From NCBI GenBank assembly GCA_026702845.1, contig JADCLS010000017.1:62001-126000 (forward strand): a stretch of 64,000 nucleotides of DNA, read 5' to 3'. The stretch is from Candidatus Heimdallarchaeota archaeon. Lineage in GTDB: Archaea; Asgardarchaeota; Heimdallarchaeia; Heimdallarchaeales; Kariarchaeaceae. Shown here one piece after another: positions 36,868 to 46,311 of this stretch. A program made the position numbers and the translations under genes. Each line of letters starts with the position of its first letter. The first letter of the stretch is position 1. Below the pieces are notes generated by a model. It searched no databases, was not told the DNA's origin, and was given only the letters and a program-made list of their open reading frames with translations.

Positions 36868-37872
36868 TTACAGCTCCTCCCCGGTCATTTTCTTTATTTT
36901 ATAGTAAAGATACGCTGAGAAGATTACAATTATCCCCAGCGCAATTCCAAGTACATGGAAGTACTCAAGACCTGCTCCATCATTGAGATTAAGTGGAGTG
37001 GGAGGGATTGGATACCATTCTCCAGTAGTTTCATCCATACCCCATCCATTATTTATACCAAGATTGAGGTCACCTAGGCAGATATATGCTAGAATAACAA
37101 GAAACTCCGATGGTGAAATGAGTAACAGGAATTCATTGTCTGCATTAGCAGATGCAATCCCCGTACCAATGAGACTTCCAAGGAAGAATAGCAGGAAAAA
37201 GATCATACTTGCATAAGACCTGCGATCTACAGAGATGGAAAGAACCAGAATGAATAGACCCATAATGATGGTGGCCAATAGGGAATAGGAAACGATACCT
37301 GCATAGTAACTGATATATTCCCAGTGACTCAAACCCAGGCCATTGATGAAGAAGAAACCCATTATGAGCAAAGGCAACATGAGAAAGAGGTTCATGTACA
37401 CCAATATTGATCCTATCTTGCCAATGACATACTCTCTCTTCTCCAGACGGGCCAGATAAATCTCGATTACTTTACCCTCCTTATCATCAGAAAATAATCC
37501 TGATCCAGAAATGGCAAATAAAGCCAATAGAAGTACACCTATATTCATAGTGAGGCTCATCTCACCGTAGCCATCTCCTGGTACAATATTGGATCCAAAA
37601 GGGCTGAGGTAGAGAGCCACAAATCCATTGAGGTTGTTTAGTATGATCTCCTCTGTTGTTCCAGCTGATACAGCTACAGCAGCTATGATCCCTATGAAAT
37701 TGGTAAAAATAGTTAGGACCATGAGTACCTTACCAAATGTACTTCTGTGCCAGGTGGATATCACCTCAAATTTGATGATCTGTAAAGTTCTTTTCCATCT
37801 CTTATCCAAATCGCCATCGTAAGATCGATAGCTGAACTTTTGAAGGTACTCTCCATTTGTATTCTCACTCAT
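36868..37872 (-). CDS. ABC-2 type permease (first of the operon)
   Basis: This 334-residue permease has a cytoplasmic N-terminus with WKRTLQIIKFEVI, a first helix near 45-70, and five more helices. The loop SDDKEGKVIEIYLARLEKREYVIGK is the ABC-2 coupling region. A loop of about 35 residues before the last helix (GWGMDETTGEWYP) is probably external. Its start overlaps the upstream ATPase stop by four bases. It pairs with the ATPase at 37869. Confidence 0.82.
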   Translation of the reverse strand: MSENTNGEYLQKFSYRSYDGDLDKRWKRTLQIIKFEVISTWHRSTFGKVLMVLTIFTNFIGIIAAVAVSAGTTEEIILNNLNGFVALYLSPFGSNIVPGDGYGEMSLTMNIGVLLLALFAISGSGLFSDDKEGKVIEIYLARLEKREYVIGKIGSILVYMNLFLMLPLLIMGFFFINGLGLSHWEYISYYAGIVSYSLLATIIMGLFILVLSISVDRRSYASMIFFLLFFLGSLIGTGIASANADNEFLLLISPSEFLVILAYICLGDLNLGINNGWGMDETTGEWYPIPPTPLNLNDGAGLEYFHVLGIALGIIVIFSAYLYYKIKKMTGEEL

Positions 37873-38813
37873 GCTCTAATACCTCCATTTTGAGCCACCG
37901 CTTCAATGAACACATCTTCCAAGCTATCCTTGAATGGTGAGATCATGCGCACATACATATTGTTGTTTTTTGCCAAGTTGAATACATCTTGATGTGTTTT
38001 ACCTTGAGCTGTTGCTGTGATGATGCTTTCAGTAACTTTATTTATTCCAAAACCTGCTTTGGTTAAGATCTCTGCAAATTCTTCATGATCACCAGATACT
38101 CGTATTTGGAGGATTTCATGGCCTTTTTCCCTGCTAAGAATCTCATTAAGAGTTCCTTGCATCACTCGTTTGCCTTGCGACATCACAACAACGTAGTTGG
38201 CAGTTCTTTCTATATCAGGAAGAAGATGAGTTGATATGATAATATTCTTGCCATGGTTTTTTCCAAGATCATAAATGAGATCAAGTATTTGTTCATGAGA
38301 CTGGGGATCACAGCCTGCAGTCGGCTCATCCAGTATCAAAAGTTGCGGATCATGTACAAGTGCAGTAGCTAATTTCACCTTTTGCATCATACCTTGGCTG
38401 AATGTATTCATATCTCTGTATCTTGCCTCCTCAAGCCCCACATAGTGAAGTGTATCAAAGGCTCGTTGTTTGGCCACATTTCTTGGTAATCCTGCTAGGA
38501 TCCCCATGTGCGTTACATAGCGTGCTGCTGTTGTGGAGCGTATTTTGGTATCTACTTCTGGTTGATAACCAAACAGGTCCTTTACCTTAAGCAGATCATC
38601 TGGTAATTTATGGTTGAGAAAAGTCATACCTCCAGAGGAATAGGGGTAGATTCCCAGCAAACAACGAATAAACGTTGTTTTACCTGCACCATTGGGTCCT
38701 AGTAATCCAGTCACACCTGACGGGATTTCAGCTGAGAATTCATCAAGTGCTCGGAAGGTTCCAAACTCTTTTACCATCTTCTCAATGGATAGAATTGTAT
38801 TATTATCAGTCAA
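37869..38813 (-). CDS. ABC transporter ATP-binding protein (first gene of operon)
   Basis: This 314-residue ATPase has Walker A GPNGAGKTT, signature FSQGMMQK, Walker B LLILDEPTAGCDP and switch region IISTHLL. The start is a TTG at 38813. The next ATG, at residue 13, would remove the first strand of the domain, so the TTG is preferred. An AAATATATTTT box lies about 20-30 bases upstream. It heads the four-gene operon. Confidence 0.88.
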   Translation of the reverse strand: MTDNNTILSIEKMVKEFGTFRALDEFSAEIPSGVTGLLGPNGAGKTTFIRCLLGIYPYSSGGMTFLNHKLPDDLLKVKDLFGYQPEVDTKIRSTTAARYVTHMGILAGLPRNVAKQRAFDTLHYVGLEEARYRDMNTFSQGMMQKVKLATALVHDPQLLILDEPTAGCDPQSHEQILDLIYDLGKNHGKNIIISTHLLPDIERTANYVVVMSQGKRVMQGTLNEILSREKGHEILQIRVSGDHEEFAEILTKAGFGINKVTESIITATAQGKTHQDVFNLAKNNNMYVRMISPFKDSLEDVFIEAVAQNGGIRA

Positions 38814-38962
38814 TTGATCACTGAATAATAAAATATATTTAGATATAAAAAGTGTTACCTTGAGGTGGGTAACAAAAGATAAAATAATCTATATTAGGCA
38901 GAATATAGTTTAATAAATCATTTGGATAGGATAATCTCTTTTTGATAGTATTGTTAAAATCT

Positions 38963-40117
38963 TCATTTTAACTCAGACAATTTCTCCAGAAAATAGGAAT
39001 CTGAAGGTTGATTGAATTCCAGGTTGCTATCAGGAAAGAATTTATCATAGGTTAGTATAAATTCCTTGAGAAGTACATTGATTTCTTCTTGATCATCTGA
39101 GAAAATGTGAGATAAAATCTCAAATTTGTTAATAGCCACATTGGTGTGCTTGGAGTAGTGGTAAATGAGCACGTATTTTCTCTCCATCTGGATGTAGAAC
39201 CTGTTTTCAGCTAACTCGATTTGTCTTGTTCCTCTACCTTTATCTGAGGTAACTCCTGCAAGTGATCCTATTTCTGTCAGAACTGCATCAATACCAAACA
39301 AGGCACTTGTAGCTAGATTTGCATTACCGTCATCTCCGGTTGAAAAAATTGGTTTTCCTCCTTTGTCTGCGATAATGATTTGGTGAATCTGCACTGAATC
39401 ATAAAATCCAACAAAAGGATCCCTCAATAAGATGAGAAAGGTGAACAGAAAACCAGTATTGGCGGATAAATGTCTGATTGATTGTGGAGCTCCGATTGCG
39501 GTGAGGATGGGTAATAATAGGTTAGATAACATACTTAATGAAATGGATATAATGAGAAATATCACAACTCTACGTTTTTTGCTTTCTACCTTGGCAGTAG
39601 TTCTAAATAGAGGATGCAAAATCTCAACATACAGCATGATGAAACTCATGACAATGTACATATTCCAAATAAGTTCATTGTTGACCACACTTTTCCAACT
39701 ATGAGTTGTATAATCATAGGTATATGATAGTACATCAGGTCGGCTTAATTGAATAGTTAGTAAAACAGCTATGATCAAATCAAACATCAACAATCTGTTC
39801 GTAAGATGTCGCTTTCTCAATGCATTAAATCCATGTAACGTGGAGACTAATATTACTCCTCCGGTGATATTGGCAACGTACCATACGATCTCAGCAGAAT
39901 CATGATCGGTAGAGGGAAGGAGATCATAGTAGATATGACTAAGATCCCAGAGAAAAATCCCGATAGCTGTTAAAATAAATGCATTAATTTGATAGATCCT
40001 GTATTTCAGATAGATGGATACCGAGACAAAAATGGAGAATAAACTCACCCAGATACTCAAGAAATCCACGATGAAATATATAGTATCTACCACATATGTA
40101 AGTTCTTTCGTACTCAT
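38963..40117 (-). CDS. 7TM protein with C-terminal longin/roadblock-like domain
   Basis: This 384-residue protein has seven hydrophobic segments in the first 240 residues and a soluble cytoplasmic domain after them. That domain begins IHQIIIADKGGKPIFSTGD, continues with TSALFGIDAVLTEIGSL and has strands FYIQMERKYVLIYHYS, then a final helix. This follows the plan of the tails of the two TPR proteins and the front of the protein at 55141. Such a chain would connect a membrane sensor to a GTPase-type partner. No kinase or cyclase domain is present. It looks monocistronic. Confidence 0.68.
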   Translation of the reverse strand: MSTKELTYVVDTIYFIVDFLSIWVSLFSIFVSVSIYLKYRIYQINAFILTAIGIFLWDLSHIYYDLLPSTDHDSAEIVWYVANITGGVILVSTLHGFNALRKRHLTNRLLMFDLIIAVLLTIQLSRPDVLSYTYDYTTHSWKSVVNNELIWNMYIVMSFIMLYVEILHPLFRTTAKVESKKRRVVIFLIISISLSMLSNLLLPILTAIGAPQSIRHLSANTGFLFTFLILLRDPFVGFYDSVQIHQIIIADKGGKPIFSTGDDGNANLATSALFGIDAVLTEIGSLAGVTSDKGRGTRQIELAENRFYIQMERKYVLIYHYSKHTNVAINKFEILSHIFSDDQEEINVLLKEFILTYDKFFPDSNLEFNQPSDSYFLEKLSELK

Positions 40118-40173
40118 TTAATAATATCGAAACCGGTTCCACCTAGAGGATGATTTCAACACAAATCGTGTAT

Positions 40174-40938
40174 CTAGGGGATCCTGAGCCATTTATCTTC
40201 CTGTACATCAAATAGTTGCCGATATTTATCAATCTCAGAAATATCAATACTGACAAGCAGAGTGTCTTGTTCATCATGATTTAGGATTCCAGTACACTCA
40301 CCAAAGGGATTATACACAACTGAATGTCCGCCAAACTTGGCAACAATATCTTCACCAACCCTATTGACTCCAATGACGAAACATTGATTCTCAATGGCTC
40401 TTGCCCTTAAAAGTGCTAACCAGTGATCAATTCGTACCTTTGGCCATTCGGCAACGACAACGATAAGATCAATACCTTTCTCTGCTTGTTTCTGGTATAG
40501 CTCTGCAAAGCGGAGATCATAGCAGATGGAAAGGCCTATGGATAGAGTGCCGATTTTTGCAGTTACAACCTTTCTTCCGGGGGAAAACAAAGAATCCTCC
40601 TTCATGGGCTTGAAAAGATGAGATTTGCGATATGTAGTCAAAACACCATCAGGGCCAATAAGAACTCCAGTGTTATAATATCTGTTATCTGCTTTTTCTG
40701 ATACACTTCCATAAAAATAACATCCCTGACTACAATACTCCTTCAGATATGTATAATAAGGAGAATTGTAGAAATCAAGGCTCTCTATACTATTTCTATC
40801 ATATCCGGTGAGAAATAACTCCGGTGCGATGATAATATCAGCTGGATCTGTTTGTTGTTCAACCAAAGTCTTCAACGTTTGAAAATTGATATCAGGTTCT
40901 CCGAATACCACATCCATCTGAACAAGTAGGATCTTCAC
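40174..40938 (-). CDS. carbon-nitrogen hydrolase (nitrilase superfamily)
   Basis: This 254-residue amidase-type enzyme has the Glu-Lys-Cys triad: Glu in IIAPELFLTGYD, Lys in TYRKSHLF and Cys in LSICYDLRFAEL. It resembles the omega-amidase and YafV-like members that hydrolyse small amides. Substrate unknown. The start is a GTG at 40938; the product is cytosolic. Confidence 0.86.
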   Translation of the reverse strand: MKILLVQMDVVFGEPDINFQTLKTLVEQQTDPADIIIAPELFLTGYDRNSIESLDFYNSPYYTYLKEYCSQGCYFYGSVSEKADNRYYNTGVLIGPDGVLTTYRKSHLFKPMKEDSLFSPGRKVVTAKIGTLSIGLSICYDLRFAELYQKQAEKGIDLIVVVAEWPKVRIDHWLALLRARAIENQCFVIGVNRVGEDIVAKFGGHSVVYNPFGECTGILNHDEQDTLLVSIDISEIDKYRQLFDVQEDKWLRIP

Positions 40939-41028
40939 AAATCATTCTTTATGAAAAGGAATATAGTTGTTATCAATGATAGCCATATTAGTTCAAACTA
41001 TTCTGTGTTTTTTTTTTAGTTGATATGT

Positions 41029-43185
41029 TTAGATGAAAAATGAATAGATCACAGGAAAATATCCGAAGGAAAGGATAAAAATCGTCAATGAGGGTAACAT
41101 GTAGGTAAATAGACTCATCGATCCTTTTCTCCCAGCAAGTAGAGAATTCAATAATAAGTAACCAAAGGAATACAGGACATAAATTAACAATTCCCATCCG
41201 AACTGCATTTGTAGATGCAGAAATATTAAGATTTCTGCAACCCACCATCCTTCAAGAAGGAAGAGTTGCAATCCTGCATGGAATAGCAAGGGATAAGCAA
41301 TGAGAATGATAAGTATCAAAATCCATGATATTCCTTTTTCCTGCTCCTTCTCCTGCCGTAATGGAAATTCTGCATTTACGAACCGTTTTAGCATTAAATC
41401 ATTTACTGGTTTCTGATCTACCGCAAATCCAATCATGAGCAGGTTTGAGACCACTAGAATAAAAGCCATAATAGTAAAGGAATAACTATTTTGATGGCCA
41501 CTTGCCACACGAACATGAACTGGAAAGATAGAATGTATTGTGATATGCATTTTAGTTGATTCCTCTATCCATTGTTCCTCTGAGATATCGAAACGTGTGA
41601 TATTACGTCGATCAGTTTCAACAATGAATTCACCATTAACAATAACTGATGCTCTAAAATCAAAGCGTTTATCTCTAATATTATCCTGCTCCCCCACCCA
41701 AATTTGGATTTTGGTAAATGATTCACCTTGTAATTGAATACTATCAAAATAATCAGTTAAGGTCCGATCAAAAACAATAAATTCAGGATCTATTGGAGCA
41801 TCTGCCACAAGTGGTAATATAATTGTTGGAACTAGGAGTATGATCATGAATAAACCGAAAGAAAGGATTTTTAATTGTACACCTGAGAAGAGAAGGCTTA
41901 TATCCTTTTTGGAGAGTAGTTCATTTCGATTTCTCTCCTGATCTTCCATCTCATCAAGATATATGTCCTCAACTCCTTTGTACAATTTTTTGAGATATGA
42001 ACTTCTCTGTTTAAGATCCAAAGAGAAACCAAGCATCTGCTGGATCTCATCATATAGTTGTATGGCATATATTCTATTCACGGATATCTGAACTAGTTGA
42101 ATTCTATTATTTTTTCTCTGTTGATTGATATTTCTTGAAAGCATGCTGTTCCAAACAAATGTACTGTTATATCTTGCCTGGTGTAGACTAAGGGTGAGAT
42201 CGGCCTCGGTGTATAGGGGGAGCAATTTCTTCCTGATAAGAAATTCCTTAAGAGTAAGATTCTCGGAATCAATATAGATTCTAATAGTTTTACTAAAATA
42301 GGGATATCCAGGGGCCACGAGTGTATTTAATCCTACAAAAGCAAGTATGAAAAAGAAATAGAGTATGAAAATACCAATAATGAAGGAATTTCCATCAAAA
42401 ACATCATCAAGGAGAAATTGTAGCATGATTGGATATCCGAGAGCTAAGATGATTACAAAGGGAAGGATGTACTTAGAATAATTTCGCTTCTCTTCTGTAT
42501 TACTTATCGTTAATTTTTGACGATCATATTCCCATAAGTAGCTCTGTGGTATATCCTCATTATTCCCAATATCAACAGGAATTGATAATTGTTGGATTAG
42601 TACAGGGATTCTGTTGAATAGTTGCTCCATTTTGGTTCTGGAGGCATAAAGCATAATATAATTATCTTTTAGCTCATGAGAGATCAGGAAAAATATTGTA
42701 TCTCTCGCCTCACTAAACCTTCTTTTCACCTCCTTGAGTGATGAATCTGAATAAGGTACTTGCTCAAAACCCTCTGCAATGAATATATCTGTGAATACTG
42801 ATGTAATTGGTTCATAAATAATTCTATCTGACATCTTTATACTTATCTCAACTTGTTGTAACTGGTATTTGTTAATCAAGGTGTTGACTTTGTTGAGTAT
42901 GTAGATAAGGACAATGATGATGTAGTAGGAGAAGGAATCAATAATTCCAATAACGGCATTATCGATAAATCCGTTTTCTGAAGCCAGATTGAGCACAAAA
43001 TCAAAACCAAAATACAGCAACATAAAGCTAATATTAGTAACTACTTTCAGTATATTTCTTGACATGGCCATGGTACGTTTCCCCACCGTAAAAGAATAGG
43101 GAATATTTCCTCCTTGTATTTGCTTGATCCTGCTGAGTTTAGATGGATCAAGATCATCAAAAAGAGCCTTTTCTTCTGTACTCAC
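41029..43185 (-). CDS. large multi-pass membrane protein of unknown function
   Basis: This 718-residue protein has a pair of helices near residues 45-105, a soluble part (110-225), another helix pair (about 230-290), a long soluble part (300-430), a helix, an external-looking beta-rich part (470-565) and four or five helices at the end. I recognise no motif. A GTG start at 43185 is preferred to a TTG at 43197: a TTTATATTA box at about 43206-43214 then lies 25 bases upstream. Confidence 0.6.
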   Translation of the reverse strand: MSTEEKALFDDLDPSKLSRIKQIQGGNIPYSFTVGKRTMAMSRNILKVVTNISFMLLYFGFDFVLNLASENGFIDNAVIGIIDSFSYYIIIVLIYILNKVNTLINKYQLQQVEISIKMSDRIIYEPITSVFTDIFIAEGFEQVPYSDSSLKEVKRRFSEARDTIFFLISHELKDNYIMLYASRTKMEQLFNRIPVLIQQLSIPVDIGNNEDIPQSYLWEYDRQKLTISNTEEKRNYSKYILPFVIILALGYPIMLQFLLDDVFDGNSFIIGIFILYFFFILAFVGLNTLVAPGYPYFSKTIRIYIDSENLTLKEFLIRKKLLPLYTEADLTLSLHQARYNSTFVWNSMLSRNINQQRKNNRIQLVQISVNRIYAIQLYDEIQQMLGFSLDLKQRSSYLKKLYKGVEDIYLDEMEDQERNRNELLSKKDISLLFSGVQLKILSFGLFMIILLVPTIILPLVADAPIDPEFIVFDRTLTDYFDSIQLQGESFTKIQIWVGEQDNIRDKRFDFRASVIVNGEFIVETDRRNITRFDISEEQWIEESTKMHITIHSIFPVHVRVASGHQNSYSFTIMAFILVVSNLLMIGFAVDQKPVNDLMLKRFVNAEFPLRQEKEQEKGISWILILIILIAYPLLFHAGLQLFLLEGWWVAEILIFLHLQMQFGWELLIYVLYSFGYLLLNSLLAGRKGSMSLFTYMLPSLTIFILSFGYFPVIYSFFI

Positions 43186-43294
43186 AATGACACACAATCG
43201 TCCAATAATATAAACTCTTATACTTTAGATGATACATTCAGCAAGAATTATGCAAATCGGTACCATTAGATAATGTGTAAATACTAATTTGCGA

Positions 43295-43834
43295 TCATTC
43301 ATACTCAAAATACAATGTGTGATCTATTAGCGATTGCTGTTCCAGTTGCAGTAATTTCTTTTTATTCTGCACTCCTCCTCCATAACCTTGTAAACTTCCA
43401 TCCTTACCAATCACTCTATGGCATGGGATGACAATACTCATACAGTTCTGACCATTGGCATTGGCCACAGCTCGTACTGATGATGGTTTACCTATACGTC
43501 TCGCCAGTTCCTGATAACTTATGGTTTCTCCATAAGGTATTGTTAATAACTCCTGCCATACTGTCTCTTGAAATTCAGTTCCTCTCATATGGATGTTAAA
43601 GTCAAATTTATTGCGTTTACCATTGAAATACTGCTCGAGTTCAGAAATAATTTGCTGATGTAATCTATTTTCTCTTTCCACAAACTCTGCACTGAAATAA
43701 CGTTTTACTCTGGGGTAAATTGTCTTTATTGCTTTTCTGTACTTGTATTCGAGTAAACAACAACCATCATCTATAGTCCCAATGATTAATTCTCCCACAG
43801 GGCTTTTGTAAGAGAAAACTTCTATTTCATTCAT
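43295..43834 (-). CDS. ogt: methylated-DNA-[protein]-cysteine methyltransferase
   Basis: This suicide enzyme moves methyl groups from O6-methylguanine to its own cysteine. The active-site motif PCHRVIG is complete and is followed by the G-rich loop GSLQGYGGG; YQELARRIGKPSSVRAVANANG forms the DNA-binding helix-turn-helix. The ATG at 43834 is preferred over a TTG at 43858 since a GGTGAG Shine-Dalgarno site precedes it. It overlaps the Ada-like gene by eight bases. Together the two genes cover the parts of a bacterial Ada protein. Confidence 0.93.
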   Translation of the reverse strand: MNEIEVFSYKSPVGELIIGTIDDGCCLLEYKYRKAIKTIYPRVKRYFSAEFVERENRLHQQIISELEQYFNGKRNKFDFNIHMRGTEFQETVWQELLTIPYGETISYQELARRIGKPSSVRAVANANGQNCMSIVIPCHRVIGKDGSLQGYGGGVQNKKKLLQLEQQSLIDHTLYFEYE

Positions 43835-44366
43835 GCTTCTCACCCGGATTGTATCCAAATTCCTTGAAAAATGCTGCTCTGAAGCCTGATAACGAGTTAA
43901 ATCCGGTGAGATAGGGAATGCTCAATAGCTCTTCGCTCTCAAGCAATTGTTTGGCATGCTCAAGTCGTAATTTCAGATGATATCGATTGGGAGTGGTTGA
44001 TAAATATTCTCTAAAATACCTTCGAATGGTGCTGATGTTCGCCCCACATAGTTCCTCCAGATCTTCTTCTCTGAGTTTCACACCCAAATGTTCATTCAAA
44101 TGCCTCAGAAGGGTCTCCAGCCATATTGGTTGGGTATACGGGTAGAATTCTGATTTGCACCTTTTACACCCACGTAGTCCATCTGATATCGCCTTGTCTC
44201 GATTTCTATAAAAGGAAACGTTCTTTCTCAAAGGCATTCTAGCTTTGCAGGAAGGCAGACAATATATCTTGGTAGATTGAACACCAATATAGAATTGACC
44301 ATCATATCTTGAATCATTATCTTTGCAGATCTGATACATCTTCTCGGCATTCATGAGTACTTGCAT
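43827..44366 (-). CDS. Ada-type regulator: methyl-phosphotriester domain plus AraC HTH
   Basis: The first 80 residues are the zinc-binding Ada domain: CLPSC (the first Cys being the methyl acceptor) and CKRC form the four ligands. Residues about 85-179 hold two AraC-type helix-turn-helices (ANISTIRRYFREYL, then TGFNSLSGFRAAFFKEFGY). Methylated, such a protein activates alkylation-repair genes. Here the O6-methylguanine enzyme is a separate overlapping gene (eight-base overlap). AraC-type regulators are bacterial, so a transfer from bacteria is likely. Confidence 0.9.
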   Translation of the reverse strand: MQVLMNAEKMYQICKDNDSRYDGQFYIGVQSTKIYCLPSCKARMPLRKNVSFYRNRDKAISDGLRGCKRCKSEFYPYTQPIWLETLLRHLNEHLGVKLREEDLEELCGANISTIRRYFREYLSTTPNRYHLKLRLEHAKQLLESEELLSIPYLTGFNSLSGFRAAFFKEFGYNPGEKHE

Positions 44367-44560
44367 ATGACAAAATTAGTGTGTCTAATTAATAAATATG
44401 ATGTTATCCTGAACAAAGGAATTGTACTGATTTTCGTGCAGGGATATTTTATTAAGCTTTTATATTTAGGTTAGTTATGGATATGAATACGAATTGAATT
44501 TGTATGTGAGGGGATGATCCCGGTTCTCATCAAAGTTATTCATTCGTATTCCTTTTAGGG
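44367..44560. other. spacer between hsp20 and ada
   Basis: The 194 bases contain the hsp20 3' flank, an imperfect hairpin (44485-44551) and, near 44380-44410, the AT-rich promoter region of the ada gene. No gene is apparent. Confidence 0.4.
44485..44551. repeat. long imperfect hairpin downstream of hsp20
   Basis: GAATACGAAT (44485-44494) and ATTCGTATTC (44542-44551) are perfect inverted copies. The stem extends inward by about four more bases if one base is bulged. The middle carries another small dyad (GGGATGATCCC region). The transcript of hsp20 would end in this structure. It could be a processing or termination signal, or a small RNA. Confidence 0.4.
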
Positions 44561-44974
44561 TTACTTTGGAGATAGTTTTATTGTTTTGGCTTCTTCTGCC
44601 TTGGGTAGTTTGACGTAAAGTACGCCATCACTTAACATTACCTCACAGGCTTTGGGGTTGATCATCTTGTCAAAGTTAATTCGTCTGGTGTATGATCTTG
44701 TTGATCGTTCCTTGACAACATAATCATCTTTCTTATCTTCTGTCTCAGATTTCTTCTCAGCTCTGATCTGGAGATATTGACCTGATGCCTCGATATCAAT
44801 CTCATCCTTGTTAAAGCCTGGAAGATCTGCATTGATCTCGTATGCCTCTTCATTTTCCTTCATATCTATTGGAAGGGCGAAGCGAGCATTATCCATATCG
44901 AATTCGGAAAATAAACTCCGAATGTCGTTTTCTAGTTTTCTAATATTAGTTCTTGGTGTCCATATCATTGACAT
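44561..44974 (-). CDS. small heat-shock protein Hsp20/alpha-crystallin family
   Basis: This 137-residue chaperone has a short N-terminus, an alpha-crystallin domain (about 38-130) with EINADLPGFNKDEIDIEASGQ and GVLYVKLPK, and the short tail. The domain's conserved A-x-x-x-n-G-v-L motif appears as ACEVMLSDGVLYV. A GAGGTGA site precedes the ATG, so this mRNA has a leader, unlike most neighbours. The TATA box lies at about 45041-45050. Confidence 0.93.
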   Translation of the reverse strand: MSMIWTPRTNIRKLENDIRSLFSEFDMDNARFALPIDMKENEEAYEINADLPGFNKDEIDIEASGQYLQIRAEKKSETEDKKDDYVVKERSTRSYTRRINFDKMINPKACEVMLSDGVLYVKLPKAEEAKTIKLSPK

Positions 44975-45004
44975 AGTTTATTTTCACCTCTTGTTGGGGG
45001 TAGT

Positions 45005-45052
45005 ACCTTTTCAGTACTGTACCAATAATACACAACCAAATATATAAATTTT
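45005..45052 (-). promoter_or_regulatory. hsp20 promoter with GTAC dyads
   Basis: The TATA box reads AAATTTATATA on the minus strand (about 45040-45050). The expected transcription start (near 45018) falls in CAGTACTG (45012-45019), a palindrome flanked by GGTAC repeats. These could bind a heat-shock repressor. No known consensus was matched. Confidence 0.4.
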
Positions 45053-45118
45053 TTTCCTTCTATTTTTAGTTTTTAACGTTCGAAGAATCAAAATTATGCA
45101 AAATATTATGCTGATGAA

Positions 45119-46081
45119 TCAATGCACTTGACAATTCGCTGGAAGATTTTCTTGGATATTATCTATATTGGTTGAAGTGATATACACTCTTTTCAAATGT
45201 TTCATTCCTGAGAGATCTGGAAAATTTTTTATTGGATTCGCCCCAATATCAAGTACCTTAAGTCTAGTTAATTGGGTTAGATCTGGTAGGGATTCTATCC
45301 TATTCATTCCAAGAGATAAATATTCCAAATTTGATAGTGAATCAATCTCAGAAACATCAAATAATTTATTGGATCCAATGTGGAGGTATTGTAATGACTC
45401 CAAATCAGAGATGTTCCCCAGTGACTCAATTTGATTGTCAAAAAAGTCGAGTTTTATAATTGAGTCGGGTAATCTTGGTAAATGCCTAATTCGGTTTCCC
45501 CAACAGTAGAATTCCCTCATCGAATCCATATTATGTAAGTCGGGCAGTATTTCAATGCAATTTGTTTCCAGATGGAGGATTTCCAAGTTTCTTAAATGAT
45601 TTATCTCAAGGGGTACATCTCGTATCAAATTATCATTTAATTTGAGGACTCTTAAATCAGATAAATTGCCCAAACACTTCGGTAAAGCCGAAATCCGATT
45701 ATTATCAGCTATAATCTCCTCTAGTTTTGGAAGCCGACAGATTTTATGCGGGATTGCGCTAAGGTTATTATTACTCAGGATGAGAGTATTCAGGTTCACT
45801 AATCCAAAAACGTGTACAAGTTCTCCAATTCTGTTTACTTGAAGATCTAGATATCTTATGTTTTTTGAATTCAGTACTGGTAATGTTCGTAACCTGTTGT
45901 GATTAAGACTTAGTTTATGCAGTTCTGTACGATTTATACTATCTACTGGTAATACCTCAAGTCCAAGGTGTGACAGGTCGAGTTTATCTGATGACACTCT
46001 TTGCTGAACCTCTTCACTGCTCAGGGAAACACCTAGGATCTTTAATTCAAGTTCAAGATGCTCAAACTGTCCAAGTGTCAT
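45119..46081 (-). CDS. leucine-rich repeat protein
   Basis: This 320-residue protein is made almost wholly of about eleven to twelve leucine-rich repeats with the unit LxxLxLxxNxIxxLPxx, for example NLNTLILSNNNLSAIPHKI. There is no signal peptide, membrane helix or GTPase domain. The repeats are of the same type as those fused to the GTPase at 59300-60451, so it may be a binding module for a similar partner. It is monocistronic by context. Confidence 0.85.
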   Translation of the reverse strand: MTLGQFEHLELELKILGVSLSSEEVQQRVSSDKLDLSHLGLEVLPVDSINRTELHKLSLNHNRLRTLPVLNSKNIRYLDLQVNRIGELVHVFGLVNLNTLILSNNNLSAIPHKICRLPKLEEIIADNNRISALPKCLGNLSDLRVLKLNDNLIRDVPLEINHLRNLEILHLETNCIEILPDLHNMDSMREFYCWGNRIRHLPRLPDSIIKLDFFDNQIESLGNISDLESLQYLHIGSNKLFDVSEIDSLSNLEYLSLGMNRIESLPDLTQLTRLKVLDIGANPIKNFPDLSGMKHLKRVYITSTNIDNIQENLPANCQVH

Positions 46082-46311
46082 GAAAAATTACTATACATAA
46101 TAGACTTTTAAAGATTTCATATGAAAAATTTGTAGTTGAATAATCCTCAATATGAAAATTCTGTTTTGCTGTTTCATCACATTTTTGCATAAGATTATGT
46201 GTTTTGATTCTTATTTTCCTAACATCTATGATCAGTATTTGTTACAAAATTAATTCGCCTCCATGCAGAATGTGGGATAGTTTAAAAGTGATTACTAAGT
46301 ATAGTTTTAAT

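Noticed and set aside
44485..44551. Box C/D guide RNA in the hairpin after hsp20
   Set aside because: A TGATGA-like box exists on the minus strand, but no CTGA box at the expected spacing.
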